Origin: Armillaria gallica
Taxonomy: Eukaryota > Basidiomycota > Agaricomycetes > Agaricales > Physalacriaceae
Assembly (NCBI GenBank): GCA_037576215.1
Contig: JBANDB010000008.1
Span: forward strand, 2,728,001 to 2,792,000
DNA: 64,000 nt
Reading direction: 5' to 3'
Part shown: in pieces, positions 9,466-20,942 of the stretch
Position numbering within the stretch: the stretch's first letter is position 1
Layout: each line of letters starts with the position of its first letter
Translations under genes and position numbers: made by a program
Notes under the pieces: model-generated
What the model was told of the DNA's origin: nothing
Databases searched by the model: none
The model's input: the letters and a program-made list of their open reading frames with translations, nothing else

Positions 9466-12093
9466 CTACTGCGCGCTTAAGCGGATTCGCACCGCATTTG
9501 CGTGAGCTTGTAACCCCTCGCAGTCTGCCAGAGTCGCCACAATAGGACCGAGGACCTTGAGCCCCGTTGAAGACACCTCTTGCGACGTGATGTGTTTCTG
9601 GAAGGACAGTGTATTAACGCCGCTGAACTGACGTGCATAACCATTGGTAGGAAGCGTGTGGTTCGTCCCAGAAGCATAATCTCCACAACTGTCGAGGTCG
9701 ATTAGAGAAAACTGAAGCTCAAGTTCTGCTATTGACCAACCTTTCCGGTGAATATGCACCAACGAAGACACTACCGGCATTTTCAACTAGATCGACTCGA
9801 CTGGCGGCATTCTCAAGATGCAAGATGAGGTGCTCGGGTGCGTAGTCGTTGGAGAACGCGAGGGCTTCCTCTACAGAAGATGCCCTGACAATGATGCTTT
9901 TAGCGATGGACTGTCGAACGATGTCGACTCTCGACAAAGCCCGTGCCTGCGAATCGACTTCTCTCTCTACGTAACTGAGATGTTCCTCGGTTAGATTAAC
10001 CGCGACGAGGACGACTTGTGAGTCGATTCCATGCTCTGCTTGAGAGAGCAAATCGGCCGCGACAAATGCAGGGTTTGCCGTATGGTCAGCAATGACCTGA
10101 AGAGATATCAACATTGTAGCAAGAAGCGAGAAAAGAACTACTTACGAGGACTTCACTAGGTCCCGCCGGCATATCGATACTAATGAGGGCGTCGGTATCA
10201 TTCTGGACTAACATCTTTGCGGCAGTCACCCATTGATTGCCAGGTCCGAAAATTTTATCCACCTTTGGAACTGTATCAGTCCCATAGGCCATAGCCGCGA
10301 TGGCTTGCGCTCCTCCGGCTTTCAGCACAGTCGAAGCGCCAACCAGACCTGCCACATACATGACTTCAGGAGAAATACTGCCGTCTTCTCGCGGTGGGGT
10401 CGCCAAAACGATTTCCTTACAACCCGCGACCTGTGCCGGAATACCGAGCATGAGAGCGGTGGAAGGAAGTATGGCAGTGCCCCCCGGGACATATAGCCCA
10501 ACTCTTGCTATAGGTCGCGCAAAACGCGAGCAAACGACACCTGGCATCGTTTCGACCACAAGATGAGCTCCGCTTGACTGTGCCTCATGGAATTTACGAA
10601 TGTTGGCATACGCTTGGTCGATGGCAGCTTTGATGTCAGGTCAATTTGCATTGTATCGGGGAGAAGGGTGAGAATATGCATGTGGATGACAGGCGGACTT
10701 TGTCGAATTTTGCTGTAAATTCGAGCAGAGCCGCATCTCCACGAGCGCGCACTTCAGAAACAATAGGCTTGACCTTTTCGATCATCTCATCTGATTTGAG
10801 CACGGGCCGACGGAGAAGCTGCGCGCGCTCCCGTGCTGAGATTGTGCCGAGGTTTGAAGCCCGCATCCGAATGGGAGCGTCCGGATCTGCCGGAGGTACC
10901 GATGAGGCGGGTGGCGGCGGTTTTTCTGTAGATCGGGTCTTCGGCGGGTGTGATGCGGATGACCACTGAGGTTTTGAATTTCCAGGTCTACGCGTAACTC
11001 TTTTCGATTTTCTGTCCAGCGACCGCTCGATGTCTGCGATTGTGACACCAGACGCGACACATTTTGTGAGTGCAAAATATATCAGGTCGGCGGCTTCGAA
11101 TGCCACGTCCTCCTTCTTCTCAGCGGAACAGAGCTCGTCTGCCTCTTCCATAATCTTTGAACGCAAAAGTTGAGGGTCATTGAACAAACGTTTCGTGTAC
11201 GATCCTTCAGGTGCAGATGCGAGGCGAGAAAGAAGGGTGGTCTCCAATGCTTGCAGTCCTTTTGCCTCGCCGAAACATGATTGTCTGTTTAGGTGGCAGA
11301 ATCCTGCGCCGTGTTGCACGACCCGGAACTCCAAACTGTCTGAGTCGCAGTCGAGACTGATACTGATCACGTCCTGCGTTGCACCCGATGTTTCCCCTTT
11401 GCGCCAGAGGCCATGTTTTCGCGACTGGTAGACACCCTTTCCTGTCAAAATGCTCTCCTTCACTGATTCGGCGGAGGAGTATACCAAACCGAGCGAGTGT
11501 CCACTCTGGCTGGAAACTACAGTGGGGAAGAGACCATCTGGACGATCCGAGATTAAAGGAGCAATGAACGCATCTCCAACATTTATCTGCGAGCCGGAGG
11601 TTACGCCAAGAGTAAGCTGGCCGCTTGGAATGACGAGCGTTGCTTTGATGCCCAAAAGGGCACGAATGGTAGATTTAGATGGTAAAGTAGGGGCAGATAG
11701 GACGTATATGTCCAATGCGGCAAAGAACTTGGATATCGAGGCAATCAAGTCGAGGTCGACTGCTGGACTTTTTAGCAGAACCCCGGATATAGCGCTCCGG
11801 ACTTTGTCGGAAACGGCGCTGACGCTCCCGACGTCAAGTAAAAGGATAATTCTGTCATTAGGAATGATTCCTATGAGCTCCTTGGCCCATGTAAGAGGTA
11901 CAATGACTTTTTCGGCGCCGTCGTCTAGAAACCCGGTGATAATCTGTAAATCAAAAGCTGGGCGATCAACAAGTACATAAGACCGGTCCGGAAGGGGTCC
12001 TGTAGGCGAAGATAGGATGGTAGGACCTATACGGTGAAGAATAGGGAAGAGATTCCCACTGGGGTGCTCCAGGAGCGGCAGGAAGGAAGGCAT
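9466..12093 (-). CDS. HIS4: HIS4: trifunctional PRA-cyclohydrolase / PRA-ATP pyrophosphohydrolase / histidinol dehydrogenase, with two one-base frame breaks
   Basis: Catalyses steps 2, 3, 9 and 10 of histidine synthesis. The order is typical of fungal HIS4: an N-terminal leader, PRA-CH around [10 protein letters not shown] and [18 protein letters not shown] around [10 protein letters not shown] and [10 protein letters not shown], then histidinol dehydrogenase with [46 protein letters not shown] and [17 protein letters not shown]. Introns split the 3' part at about 10091-10146 and 9686-9745 (gttggt...gacag). Between about 10625 and 10700 the frame is lost twice: the conserved FDKV...PDTMQID...KAAIDQAY stretch can only be followed if one C is added to a C-run near 10658 and one more near 10640. 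No intron fits the phases. The gene is probably functional with consensus errors, but a real lesion would cause histidine auxotrophy. Confidence 0.93.
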
Positions 12094-12133
12094 GGTATGT
12101 CGATCGCGAAGAAATGTTTAAAACGTTTTATTC

Positions 12134-12139
12134 GAGTCA
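12134..12139 (-). promoter_or_regulatory. Gcn4/Cpc1-type site (TGACTC) upstream of HIS4
   Basis: On the minus strand this reads TGACTC, the core of the binding site of the general amino-acid-control activator Gcn4/Cpc1. It sits 41 bp before the HIS4 start and inside the 124-bp gap shared with VPS24. HIS4 is a classic target in other fungi; use here is inferred. Confidence 0.4.
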
Positions 12140-12217
12140 ATTACCCAATATGTCCTGCGCGGCAATTTCCGTAGCACCTCACCTCTATCCTCTATCGCCT
12201 ACCACGGGCTCGTTACG

Positions 12218-13082
12218 ATGCAAACCATTAATCGTTTCTTCTATGGACCTACACCTGAAGAGCGAGTTAGGGCATGGAAGAGCAAACTTCGGTCAGAGAC
12301 CCGTACCCTAGACCGGGAGATTAGGCAGGTTGGCTTGTTACTTGTCCCGCAACACAGCAAGGGCTGACTAGGTGTGCAGCTGGATGTGGCGACAAACAAG
12401 GCTAGGCAGAGCGTGAAGCAACTAGCATCCAAAGGAGACGTCAAGAACGCACGTGTGTTAGCTCGAGAGGTCGTCCGCAGCAACAAGCAGAAGGACCGCT
12501 TGTCTGTGAGCAAGGCACGGCTAGGATCCATTGAGACGCAGTTAACTCAACAGATGGGTGCGTGGATAATCCATGATAATTACATTTTGTCCTAACAAGG
12601 TGCCCTTTCAGCTATGATCAAAGTGACGGGGTCATTACAGAAATCTACAGAAATCATGAAGTTATCCAACTCTCTCATAAAACTGCCACAAATCAGCCAA
12701 ACGATGCGAGAGATGAGCATGGAGATGACGAAGGTTTGCTCAGAGATTGGTTCCAGCTGTATGACCTCTGACATGCACTGGATAGGCCGGCATCATGGAA
12801 GAAATGCTGGACGACACGTTAGACATGGATGAGGACGAAGAGTTGGAGGAAGAAGCTGATGCTGAGGTCGAAAAGGTTCTTTTCGAACTGACAAATGGAA
12901 AGCTGGGAGAAGCTGGGTCCGTTGGAACAGAGCTTCCGGTGAGTTCCTTTGACTGGATGAATTGCATGGTGTTTATGATGTTTACACATCTCCAGTCGGT
13001 GGAGAACAAGCTGGATGATGCAGAGACGGAAAGGACGATGGAGCAGTATCGACAACAACTTAACGGTATTCTAAGCGGGTGA
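12218..13082 (+). CDS. VPS24: ESCRT-III subunit Vps24 (CHMP3)
   Basis: Membrane-remodelling subunit of the ESCRT-III polymer on endosomes. The start MQTINRFFYGPTPEERVRAW is the family's N-terminus, followed by the basic helix (RQVDxRETRTLDREIRQ type). Exons then give LDVATNKARQSVKQLA, a central helical hairpin with KLSNSLIKLPQI and MREMSMEMTK, and the acidic C-terminus with GIMEEMLDDTLD and a long DEDEELEEEAD stretch that ends QLNGILSG. Introns are near 12328-12377, 12556-12612, 12734-12787 and 12940-12993. Divergent from HIS4 with 124 bp between starts. SNF7, another ESCRT-III gene, lies 21 kb away. Confidence 0.94.
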
Positions 13083-13248
13083 TTTTGGAACTGGATCTGT
13101 GTAATATATACCTGGTTAGATGTACATTATTCGGCGAGAATGCTGTAATAGCCCATACGCGTTGCCGCCGCTATATCTTATCTCCACGTGGCATCGGAAA
13201 GAAACGCAAAACTTTGGCTCGCATCAACATTCTTTCCCTTGTACAGAC

Positions 13249-15055
13249 ATGTTTACTTCTAGGTCCTTCGCTGGCATTGCCCAGGGAGCACTCAAACGTT
13301 CTCAAGTATGCTCACCATTATGCTTTATCTACTTCAAACTCATCGCGTAGCAGGGCATTAGACGGTACGCCGCTGCCGCGCCAACAGCTGGTTTTGCTGG
13401 CCAAAAGGGCAGTAATGTGCGCTCTTACTACTGACAGCTTCCATGTCTGGGACTCATGTTTGTCTTCGTACTCTTGACAGGGAAAATATACCGTTACTCT
13501 CATTCCTGGCGATGGTCGGTTCCATTCTTTATCTTGTTTTCCGGCTCAACATATACGTTCTGTAGGCATCGGACCTGAAATTAGCCAGTCGATCAAGGAC
13601 ATTTACGTTGCTGCCAACGTTCGTTCACGTAGCACATTCTCTCTCCTATGCCTTTCTTGATGGATATCAGGTTCCCATCCAATGGGAGGAAGTCGACGTA
13701 ACACCGATTCTGAAGAACGGAAAGACGGTCATCCCAGACCTGGCCATTACCTCTGTCAAGAAGAATACTGTTGCATTGAAAGGTGCGTTTCAAGACGGTT
13801 TACGTGGCTGCTCCATTCATCCTGTCTTCAGGCCCTTTGGCGACCCCCAGTAAGCATTAAGCGCGTCATATACTCTTAAACTCGGATGACATGGTGGATT
13901 AGTTGGAAAGGGTCACGTATCGCTTAACTTGACATTACGAAGGACGTTCAACCTTTTCGCCAACGTCCGGCCCTGTGTCTCTATCCAAGGTTTCAAGACT
14001 CCGTATGACGACGTGAACACCGTTCTCATTCGAGAGAATACTGAGGGAGAGTACTCAGGTATAGAGCATGAGGTAAGAGACAAAGCTGCTATGCGGTGCT
14101 GAGCTAACGTATCATCGGTAGGTTATTGATGGTGTTGTTCAATCCATCAAGCTCATCACCTGGGAGGCTTCCGAACGTGTTGCTCGTTATGCCTTCCATT
14201 ATGCGCAATCTAGTGGGCGCAAACGCGTCACTGCTGTTCACAAAGCGAACATCATGTAAGTGCCTCGTTGCCGTCCACAATCGGATCTAAAGGTGGCATA
14301 GGAAAATGTCTGACGGCATGTTTTTGTCTGCTTGTCGAGAGGTCTCCAAGGGTTTCCCCGACATTGCTTATGACGAAGATCTGCTGGATCGAGTTTGCCT
14401 TCAGGTATGCTAGTTTTTATCATGCGTGCATCGCTCATGCCGCTCAGGTTGTGCAAAACCCAAGACCTTACTCCGACCGTGTCATGGTTATGCCTAATCT
14501 CTACGGCGATATCCTTTCCGACATGTGTGCCGGCCTCATTGGCGGCTTGGGATTGACACCGTCGGGTAATATTGGTCGTGTAGGTCCCACCGGATCACTC
14601 CCACTGACAAATTCTCAATTATCTCCATTTTCCAGGACGCGTCTATATTTGAGGCAGTTCATGGTTCTGCTCCCGACATCGCTGGTATGCAATTCGGTGA
14701 TCGCTTTTTGACTCGGTCATGTTAACATCACTCCATACTTACAGGAAAAGGACTCGCTAATCCAACAGCTCTGTTGTTGTCATCCCTGATGATGTTAAGG
14801 TACGCCTATTTGTGGAAACTGTAAGAGAAGTCCGGCTGATCTGTTGGTCGTGAAGGCACATGAATCTCTATGAGCATGCCGACAAAATCGAAAAGGCTGC
14901 TCTGACGGTAAGCAACCAATAGTTTTGTATGTATCTCGCCTCAACACCTCATCGCTTTGCAGACCATTGCGGAAGGTAAGACGATCACTGGTGACTTGGG
15001 TGGCAAAGCTTCCACAAAGGAGTATACTGCGGCCATCATCCAGAAGCTTCAGTAG
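13249..15055 (+). CDS. IDH2: NAD-dependent isocitrate dehydrogenase subunit 2, mitochondrial
   Basis: Catalytic-type subunit of the TCA-cycle octamer converting isocitrate to 2-oxoglutarate. It has a short presequence ([19 protein letters not shown]), then after introns [45 protein letters not shown], the [15 protein letters not shown] substrate loop, AVHKANIMK and the signature [19 protein letters not shown]. The last exons end [14 protein letters not shown]. At least nine introns of 45-70 nt are visible, all with acceptable borders. No break seen. The 3' untranslated tail runs toward the SSD1 leader. Confidence 0.95.
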
Positions 15056-15488
15056 TTGAGCAGAAGTACATGTACATACATCTGAATAATAGAGTAGAGT
15101 ACATTATTCGAAACGGCCGGCTAATACATTGATGAGGATACTGGAAACAATGGCGCATCAAGACCAAATCACAGTCCCGCAGGGAACCAGTAATGGATCG
15201 AGCGTGGGAAGATACGACCATCACAGCTCGTCACGGACACCAGTTACTTAAGGGCTGCGCTCATTCACTCCCGATAAGCACCACCTCGCATTCTTTCCCC
15301 CCACTCGCCCTACAGGGCAAAGCCATCCAATTCACAAATCCTGCCAACTTTTAAAGGTATTTCTTCCCTCTAACCTCTCGCTGTCTCAGCGCTCACCGGG
15401 ACATAGCTAAACCTCACTTCAACATAAAACAAAAAACCCAAAAAAGACTTTATAACGCTTTTCTCGTTTCCAACTCTTTACGAACGAC
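15056..15488 (+). other. intergenic region and probable SSD1 leader
   Basis: No gene is seen. The last about 230 bp are pyrimidine- and A-rich (cccccactcgccc, repeated cttcc and ctcg blocks), as common for the 5' leader of a highly expressed fungal gene. A possible leader intron starts at ggtatttcttcc near 15356 and could end at a cag near 15390. Nothing else is supported. Confidence 0.4.
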
Positions 15489-18400
15489 ATGACAGACGAA
15501 ATAACGCTACCAGCTCAAGCGCGAAAGGACGATAAGAGGCCTGCCGCGTCAGGCAATGGTCGTAATACAAAGCGGAACGCTTCCATCAGCAAGCCAGCTG
15601 CTGCTACTACCCAAGGTGGCCCAAGGCCTTCTTCAAGGACGAGCAACAAGAAGTCGTCGACTCCTGCAACGGAGTCTGGCTCAGATTCGGCCACGAGAAA
15701 GGTTGTTGAGACAGCGAAGAAGCCTGACCAGCGAAACAAGAGCCAGTCAGGCAGTCGTCCTCAAGCACACCGCAAAGCGCAGCCTTCAGCTCAGAACGCG
15801 CGTCCCAACGGATCCAAGGACCAGTCGTCGAAGCAGTCTACGCCCACGCCAACCCAATCCAAGGAGTCGAGCGACGCTCTGTCGTCATTGCAAAGGGTCA
15901 TCGCCGACCTCAGGACTACGTCACCCCAGCCACCCGGTAACAACACAACCTCTTTCCCAATGCCTACTTCTCAGTCACCTACTTCTTCTCTCCCACTTAA
16001 TGCTCCCGTGTTCCAGCCGGGAGCTGCTGCGTACCCAGGACTGAGCGCTGCAGACGTCAAGCATCGCAAAGCCGCATCCATGGGCGCATCTGGTCTTTCT
16101 GGGAATTTCAATTCCTTTGCACCTGGCCTGAAGGCGATGATGGAAGACGTGGAAGATGGCAGCATGCCCCTGGAAGATGGCGAGATTCACGAGACCTTCT
16201 ACCCCTCCCAGGGACACCAGCCCCGTTCTCAGTCTCAGAGTTTCACTGCTCCTCGTTTCGCAGCGCTGGCTCAACAGGAGCAGATAGAGGCCATTGGCCC
16301 CACCGGCCGCCCTCAGCTCGCGCCAAATTTTATGTTTGGTGCCAAGAAACGCGGCGGAGGGTTGATGGGGCCACCGATTGATGAAGAAGACGTGGGTTTC
16401 CAATTTCCTCAACAACAGCAACCATATGTGCCCGAAGTCCCTACTCAGGAACCTATGCAGCATAGGAAATCAGACAGCGGTGAGATTACAGGTATCATGG
16501 CTGAGCAGGTACGTGGCTACTAACTTCTCCGCGTACCCGACTATATGCATATACCTCTGTTCAGATTGCTATTCAGAATCAAATTGAGGCCCTGCAACAG
16601 CAACAGCAAGCACTCTACCAGCAACAGCTTGCGTCGAACCAGGTTCTTTCGTTTCAGACCGCTGGATTAGCTCCGAACAGGGCCAATGTTCATCGACGCG
16701 TCCACAGTACTGTTCCCATGGGTGGTGTCGGTGGCTTTGGAGGTCCGCAGCCTACTATGGGTCAATTCGGTCACTACAGCGGTCTCAGCGTTAGCATGGA
16801 CGGTCAAGCCCAAGGTATTCCCCGAGGGCATGGGCGACGACACAGTGTCAATGTTGTCAACAAGCCGGTCAGCGCAGGTGGCTCTATCAGCTACAATAGC
16901 AATCCTTATGCGCAACAACAACCAGAAGGGTTCGATGATGGTTTTGCTCCACCCAGTTTTGGTGGTCATTCCCGTCAGGCTTCTAGAGCTGACTCAAGTT
17001 GGCGTATCAGTAAGATCGATCTTCGTAAAGCGATTAACCGAATACTTACAATAGGTCTTACAGACGGTGGTGTCGGCGGAGTGCCTACCAACAGCAACAA
17101 TGGCTTTGCTGCGGACCTCGCTCAAGCTCAAGCCCAGCTCCAGAGCCTGCAACAATTCCGAGCGGCCGCTGGAGGTCATCATCACAAAATGCCATCATTC
17201 AGCTTCCCAAATATGCTCCCCAATATGATGGCAGCGAATATGATGGGTATGGGCCTCGGCGGTATCAATCTTCTGCAGCAACAACAACAACAATTCCAGT
17301 CCCAGCTCCAGCAGCAGTCTAACCAACCCCAACGAAAGTCTCTCTTTGCGCCATATCTACCTCAAGCGTCCTTGCCCCCTTTGCTTGCTGCTGGAAAATT
17401 GGTTGTTGGAATTTTGCGAGTAAACAAGCGGAATCGATCTGATGCATACGTTGCTACCGAAGTCCTTGATGCAGACATCTATATTTGCGGTTCGAAAGAT
17501 CGTAACCGGGCTCTTGAAGGTGACATTGTCGCTGTGGAGCTCCTGGATGTTGATGAAGTTTGGGGGACGAAGAAAGAGAAGGAAGAGAAGAAGAGGAAGA
17601 AGGAAGAGAACTCTGCATACGACATTAAGTCGAGCGCCGGCCGCAAAGACGATAAGAAGAAGGATGATGTTGAAGTCGAGGGCCAAGGTCTTCTCCTGTT
17701 CGAAGATGAAGAGTATGCCTTATTTTGAAAAGTGTTATGATTGAACTGACTTGTTTTTTTTTCAGAGTCACCGACGATGTTAAACCTCAATTTGCCGGCC
17801 ATGTTGTTGCAGTGGTAGAAAGGATGCCTGGCCAGCTGTTCTCCGGAACTCTTGGCCTCCTTCGTCCTTCTTCCGCCGCCACAAAAGAGAAACAGGAAGC
17901 AGAGCGTCGGGAACGCGAAGGTGATCGCGGAGATGAGCCTAGGCGCGGTCCCATTGAACGTCCTAAGATTGTCTGGTTTAAGCCTACAGACAAGCGCGTA
18001 CCCCTCATCGCAATTCCCACTGAACAAGCCCCACCTGACTTCGTTCAGAACTCTGAAGCATACGTTGACAAGCTTTTCGTTGCTTGCATTAAGCGTCATG
18101 TGCGTGATTTTATGGAAACATCTCAATGTAACTGATCGCATGGTGTTTGTCTATTCAGCCTATAAGCTCATTGCACCCTTTCGGTACTTTGGTTGAGGAA
18201 CTTGGTCCGATCGGAGATATCGAAGTGGAGACGAGTGCTCTTCTGAAGGACTGCAACTTCCCCACAGAAGACTTCACGGAAAATGTCCTTAAATGTTTAC
18301 CGCCGATGCCTTGGTCGTAAGTCATCGGGTCTCCTTTGTCTAACCCTTTCTCACAATCATTTAGAATTCCCGAAAGAGAATTTGAGATCCGTAAGGATCT

Positions 18401-20439
18401 TCGTGGTGAACGTATCTTTACTATCGATCCGGACTCCGCAAAGGACCTTGATGATGCTGTTTCAATCAAGCTCAACGAGGACGGTACTTACGACGTTGGC
18501 GTTCATATCGCTGATGTTTCTTATTTCGTCAAGCCAAACACTGCCCTCGATCGTGACGCTCGCAAGCGCGCGACCAGTGTATATCTAGTTCAACGTGCTG
18601 TGCCGATGCTTCCACCTTCTCTCAGTGAGCAGCTATGCAGTCTTGTTCCTGGACAAGATCGCCTCGCGTTCTCGGTCATCTTCACGATGAACAAAGAGGC
18701 CAAGGTCGTGAACAAGTGGTTTGGCAAGACTATCATAAGGTTTGCTCAATACTGAATGACAAACATAATCAGTGCTAATTTTGTATGCAGATCCGCCAGT
18801 AAGCTTGGCTATTCGGACGCTCAGAACGTCATCGAAGGCAAAGTTTTGGGCGGTGTCGTTGTATCTCCTGAGCATAATGCCAGTGATATCGAACATGACA
18901 TCCGGATTCTGGATGATCTGGCCAAGAAGTTGCGAGCACAGAGGTTTGAGAATGGCACTTTAAGCCTTGACTCCCTGCGCTTGCAGTTCAAGTTAGGCGA
19001 CACTGGATTGCCCGTCGACTGTTGGCAATATCAACGCGTTGATGCAAATGACCTGATAGAGGAGGTACGAATCATCTGTCTGTTGGTCATATTGGTCCTG
19101 ACACTGTTCACGTCCCTTAGTTCATGCTCCTCAGTAACATCACGGTAGCTCAGCATATCGCCTTCCATCTACCTGAGCAAGCACTCCTTCGTCGCCACGA
19201 TACTCCTATCGAGCGCCGCCTCAACACTTTCCGGGAACGCGCAGAGCGACTAGGCTACCAGATGGACACCTCGTCATCAGGTGCCCTCATGCGATCGTTT
19301 GAAGTAATCAAGGATCCTACTGCTCGCAGACTTCTCGAATTGCTCTCGTTTAAAGCGACTTATCGCGCAAAGTACTTCTGCTCTGGAATGCTTGATATTG
19401 CGAAATATCACCACTATGCTCTCAACGTGCCCTTGTATACTCACTTCACGTCTCCAATTCGACGTTATGCCGACGTTCTTGTTCATCGTCAACTCGAGTC
19501 AGTCTTGCAAACTGGATGTGGGTGATGTCTCCTTATCCAATAACATGGTTTTGATATTTTTTTCCTTCTTAGCTGAACCCAAGTTCACCATGGATCGTGA
19601 TGCCGTCGCCAAAGTGGCTCAACAGTGCAATATGTAAGTAATGTCGTCAGATATGTATCTTACGCAGCTTATACTCCACTGCAGTAAACGCGACTCCGCG
19701 ATCTTGGCTCAGGAGCAATCAGCCCACCTGTTCCTTTGCGTTCTCATTTCCGACTTGACCCAGCGTTATGGTCCAGTTGTTCGTCAAGCTAAAGTTGTTG
19801 GTGTTCTGGACGCCGCCTTTGATGTCCTTGTGCCCGAATTCGGCATTGAGAAGCGCGTTCATGTTGACCAGATGCCCATTGACGTGAGAAAGTTCCTTCT
19901 ATACACTGACAACAGATGACTGATACCTTTTCCCCCAGAATCACGTCTATGAGGAGCACACCCACACATTGCAGATCTACTGGTCAACCAAGGACGTCAT
20001 CAGCTGGTTAGCCGAGAACAGCGACGATGAGCATTTGAAAAAGGTCAAGCAAAACGCCGAGCAGCATGCGCTTAAGATGGAGTTGCTTCACGCTCTGTTC
20101 ATGACGAGAAAGCCTTGTTCGACGAGGACGAGACGGATGACGATGAGATCGTCCTAGGGCGTGCTGAGGCTTTGGCGGACGAGAACGAGACGTCGAAGCA
20201 AAGGCTACTATCGATCGCCAAGATGAAACCCGAGTTCGAAGGCCTGAGGACGACGCCTGCTGGACATCTGATTCAAGACATCAGGGAGCTTATGACTGTT
20301 CCTGTAAGTGTATTTCCTCCAGGCAGGTGCGTGCGTACTGAGAAAGCATAAACAGGTCATTGTAACTGCCGACCTGACAAAGTCTCCACCAGTGATCAAA
20401 GTGTACAGTGTCAACCCTTACGCTGTCGAGCAGAAATGA
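15489..20439 (+). CDS. SSD1: SSD1/Dis3L2-type RNase II family RNA-binding protein, with all four RNB aspartates and one late frame break
   Basis: Large cytoplasmic RNA-binding protein. Order: a Ser/Pro/Gln-rich disordered N-terminus with QNQIEALQQQQQALYQQQ; cold-shock domain 1 from about LAAGKLVVGILRVNKRNR; a basic/acidic KKEKEEKKRKKEE insert; cold-shock domain 2 (PQFAGHVVAVVERMPG); the RNB domain with FTIDPDSAKDLDDAVS, VGVHIADVSYFV and HFTSPIRRYADVLVHRQL; and a C-terminal S1-like part. About ten introns, including a stop-free 51-nt one at 17004-17054 that could be kept or removed. The family's catalytic D-x5-D-x-D-D set is complete here, whereas yeast Ssd1 is a dead nuclease. At about 20079 one G seems missing: MEV...HDEKALFDED is reached only after a +1 correction. 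Downstream the frame runs to VEQK and the stop. Confidence 0.93.
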
Positions 20440-20942
20440 TGGGCCAGCCTCAGCAAGCAATCTTCGTTCGGACTGCAATACATGTACTTTTAGCCAGGTT
20501 CTCTTTCCTTTTGCCTTTCTTCTACACGCCTCTCTCTTTACAACAAGGCATTCCCTTACTGACTACGGTCTCCCTAGCTTTAAATGATGTCTGGTGTTAG
20601 TGCCAGGTGGTAAACTGTATTTTTTCTACATGTAAGATTTGTTATTGACGTACGGGAAACTGAAAAAATTACTATACATACATATGCATATGGAATCACT
20701 TTGACATGCTTCTTATTCCTTCCGTGATCTGAAAAATGATTTTTAGCAGGATGTCAGTGAGCTCGGTATTGTCGGCGTTCGAACTGAAGTATTTATTGGT
20801 TGCGATTCACCTGCAAACACGACCCTCACCCGCCGAGGTCGGAGCGACATAAATTTTGACACAATCGGGACCATTTGTCGCACATGAGAAAGGCACATGT
20901 TTTGTTGTTTATTAGTACAGGGACTCTTTTCCATCTACTTGA
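20440..20942. other. intergenic region, SSD1 / RTA1-like gene
   Basis: About 500 bp without a convincing reading frame. It holds the SSD1 3' end (T-rich stretches and a tatacatacatatgcatatgg block near 20674) and the RTA1-like promoter. No RNA gene was recognised. Confidence 0.5.

Noticed and set aside
10600..10720. An intron explaining the HIS4 shifts
   Set aside because: No GT...AG pair joins the conserved flanking residues in the right phase.
15556..16044. 162-codon frame inside the SSD1 N-terminus
   Set aside because: Overlaps the Ser/Pro-rich SSD1 frame; low-complexity sequence opens several frames by chance.
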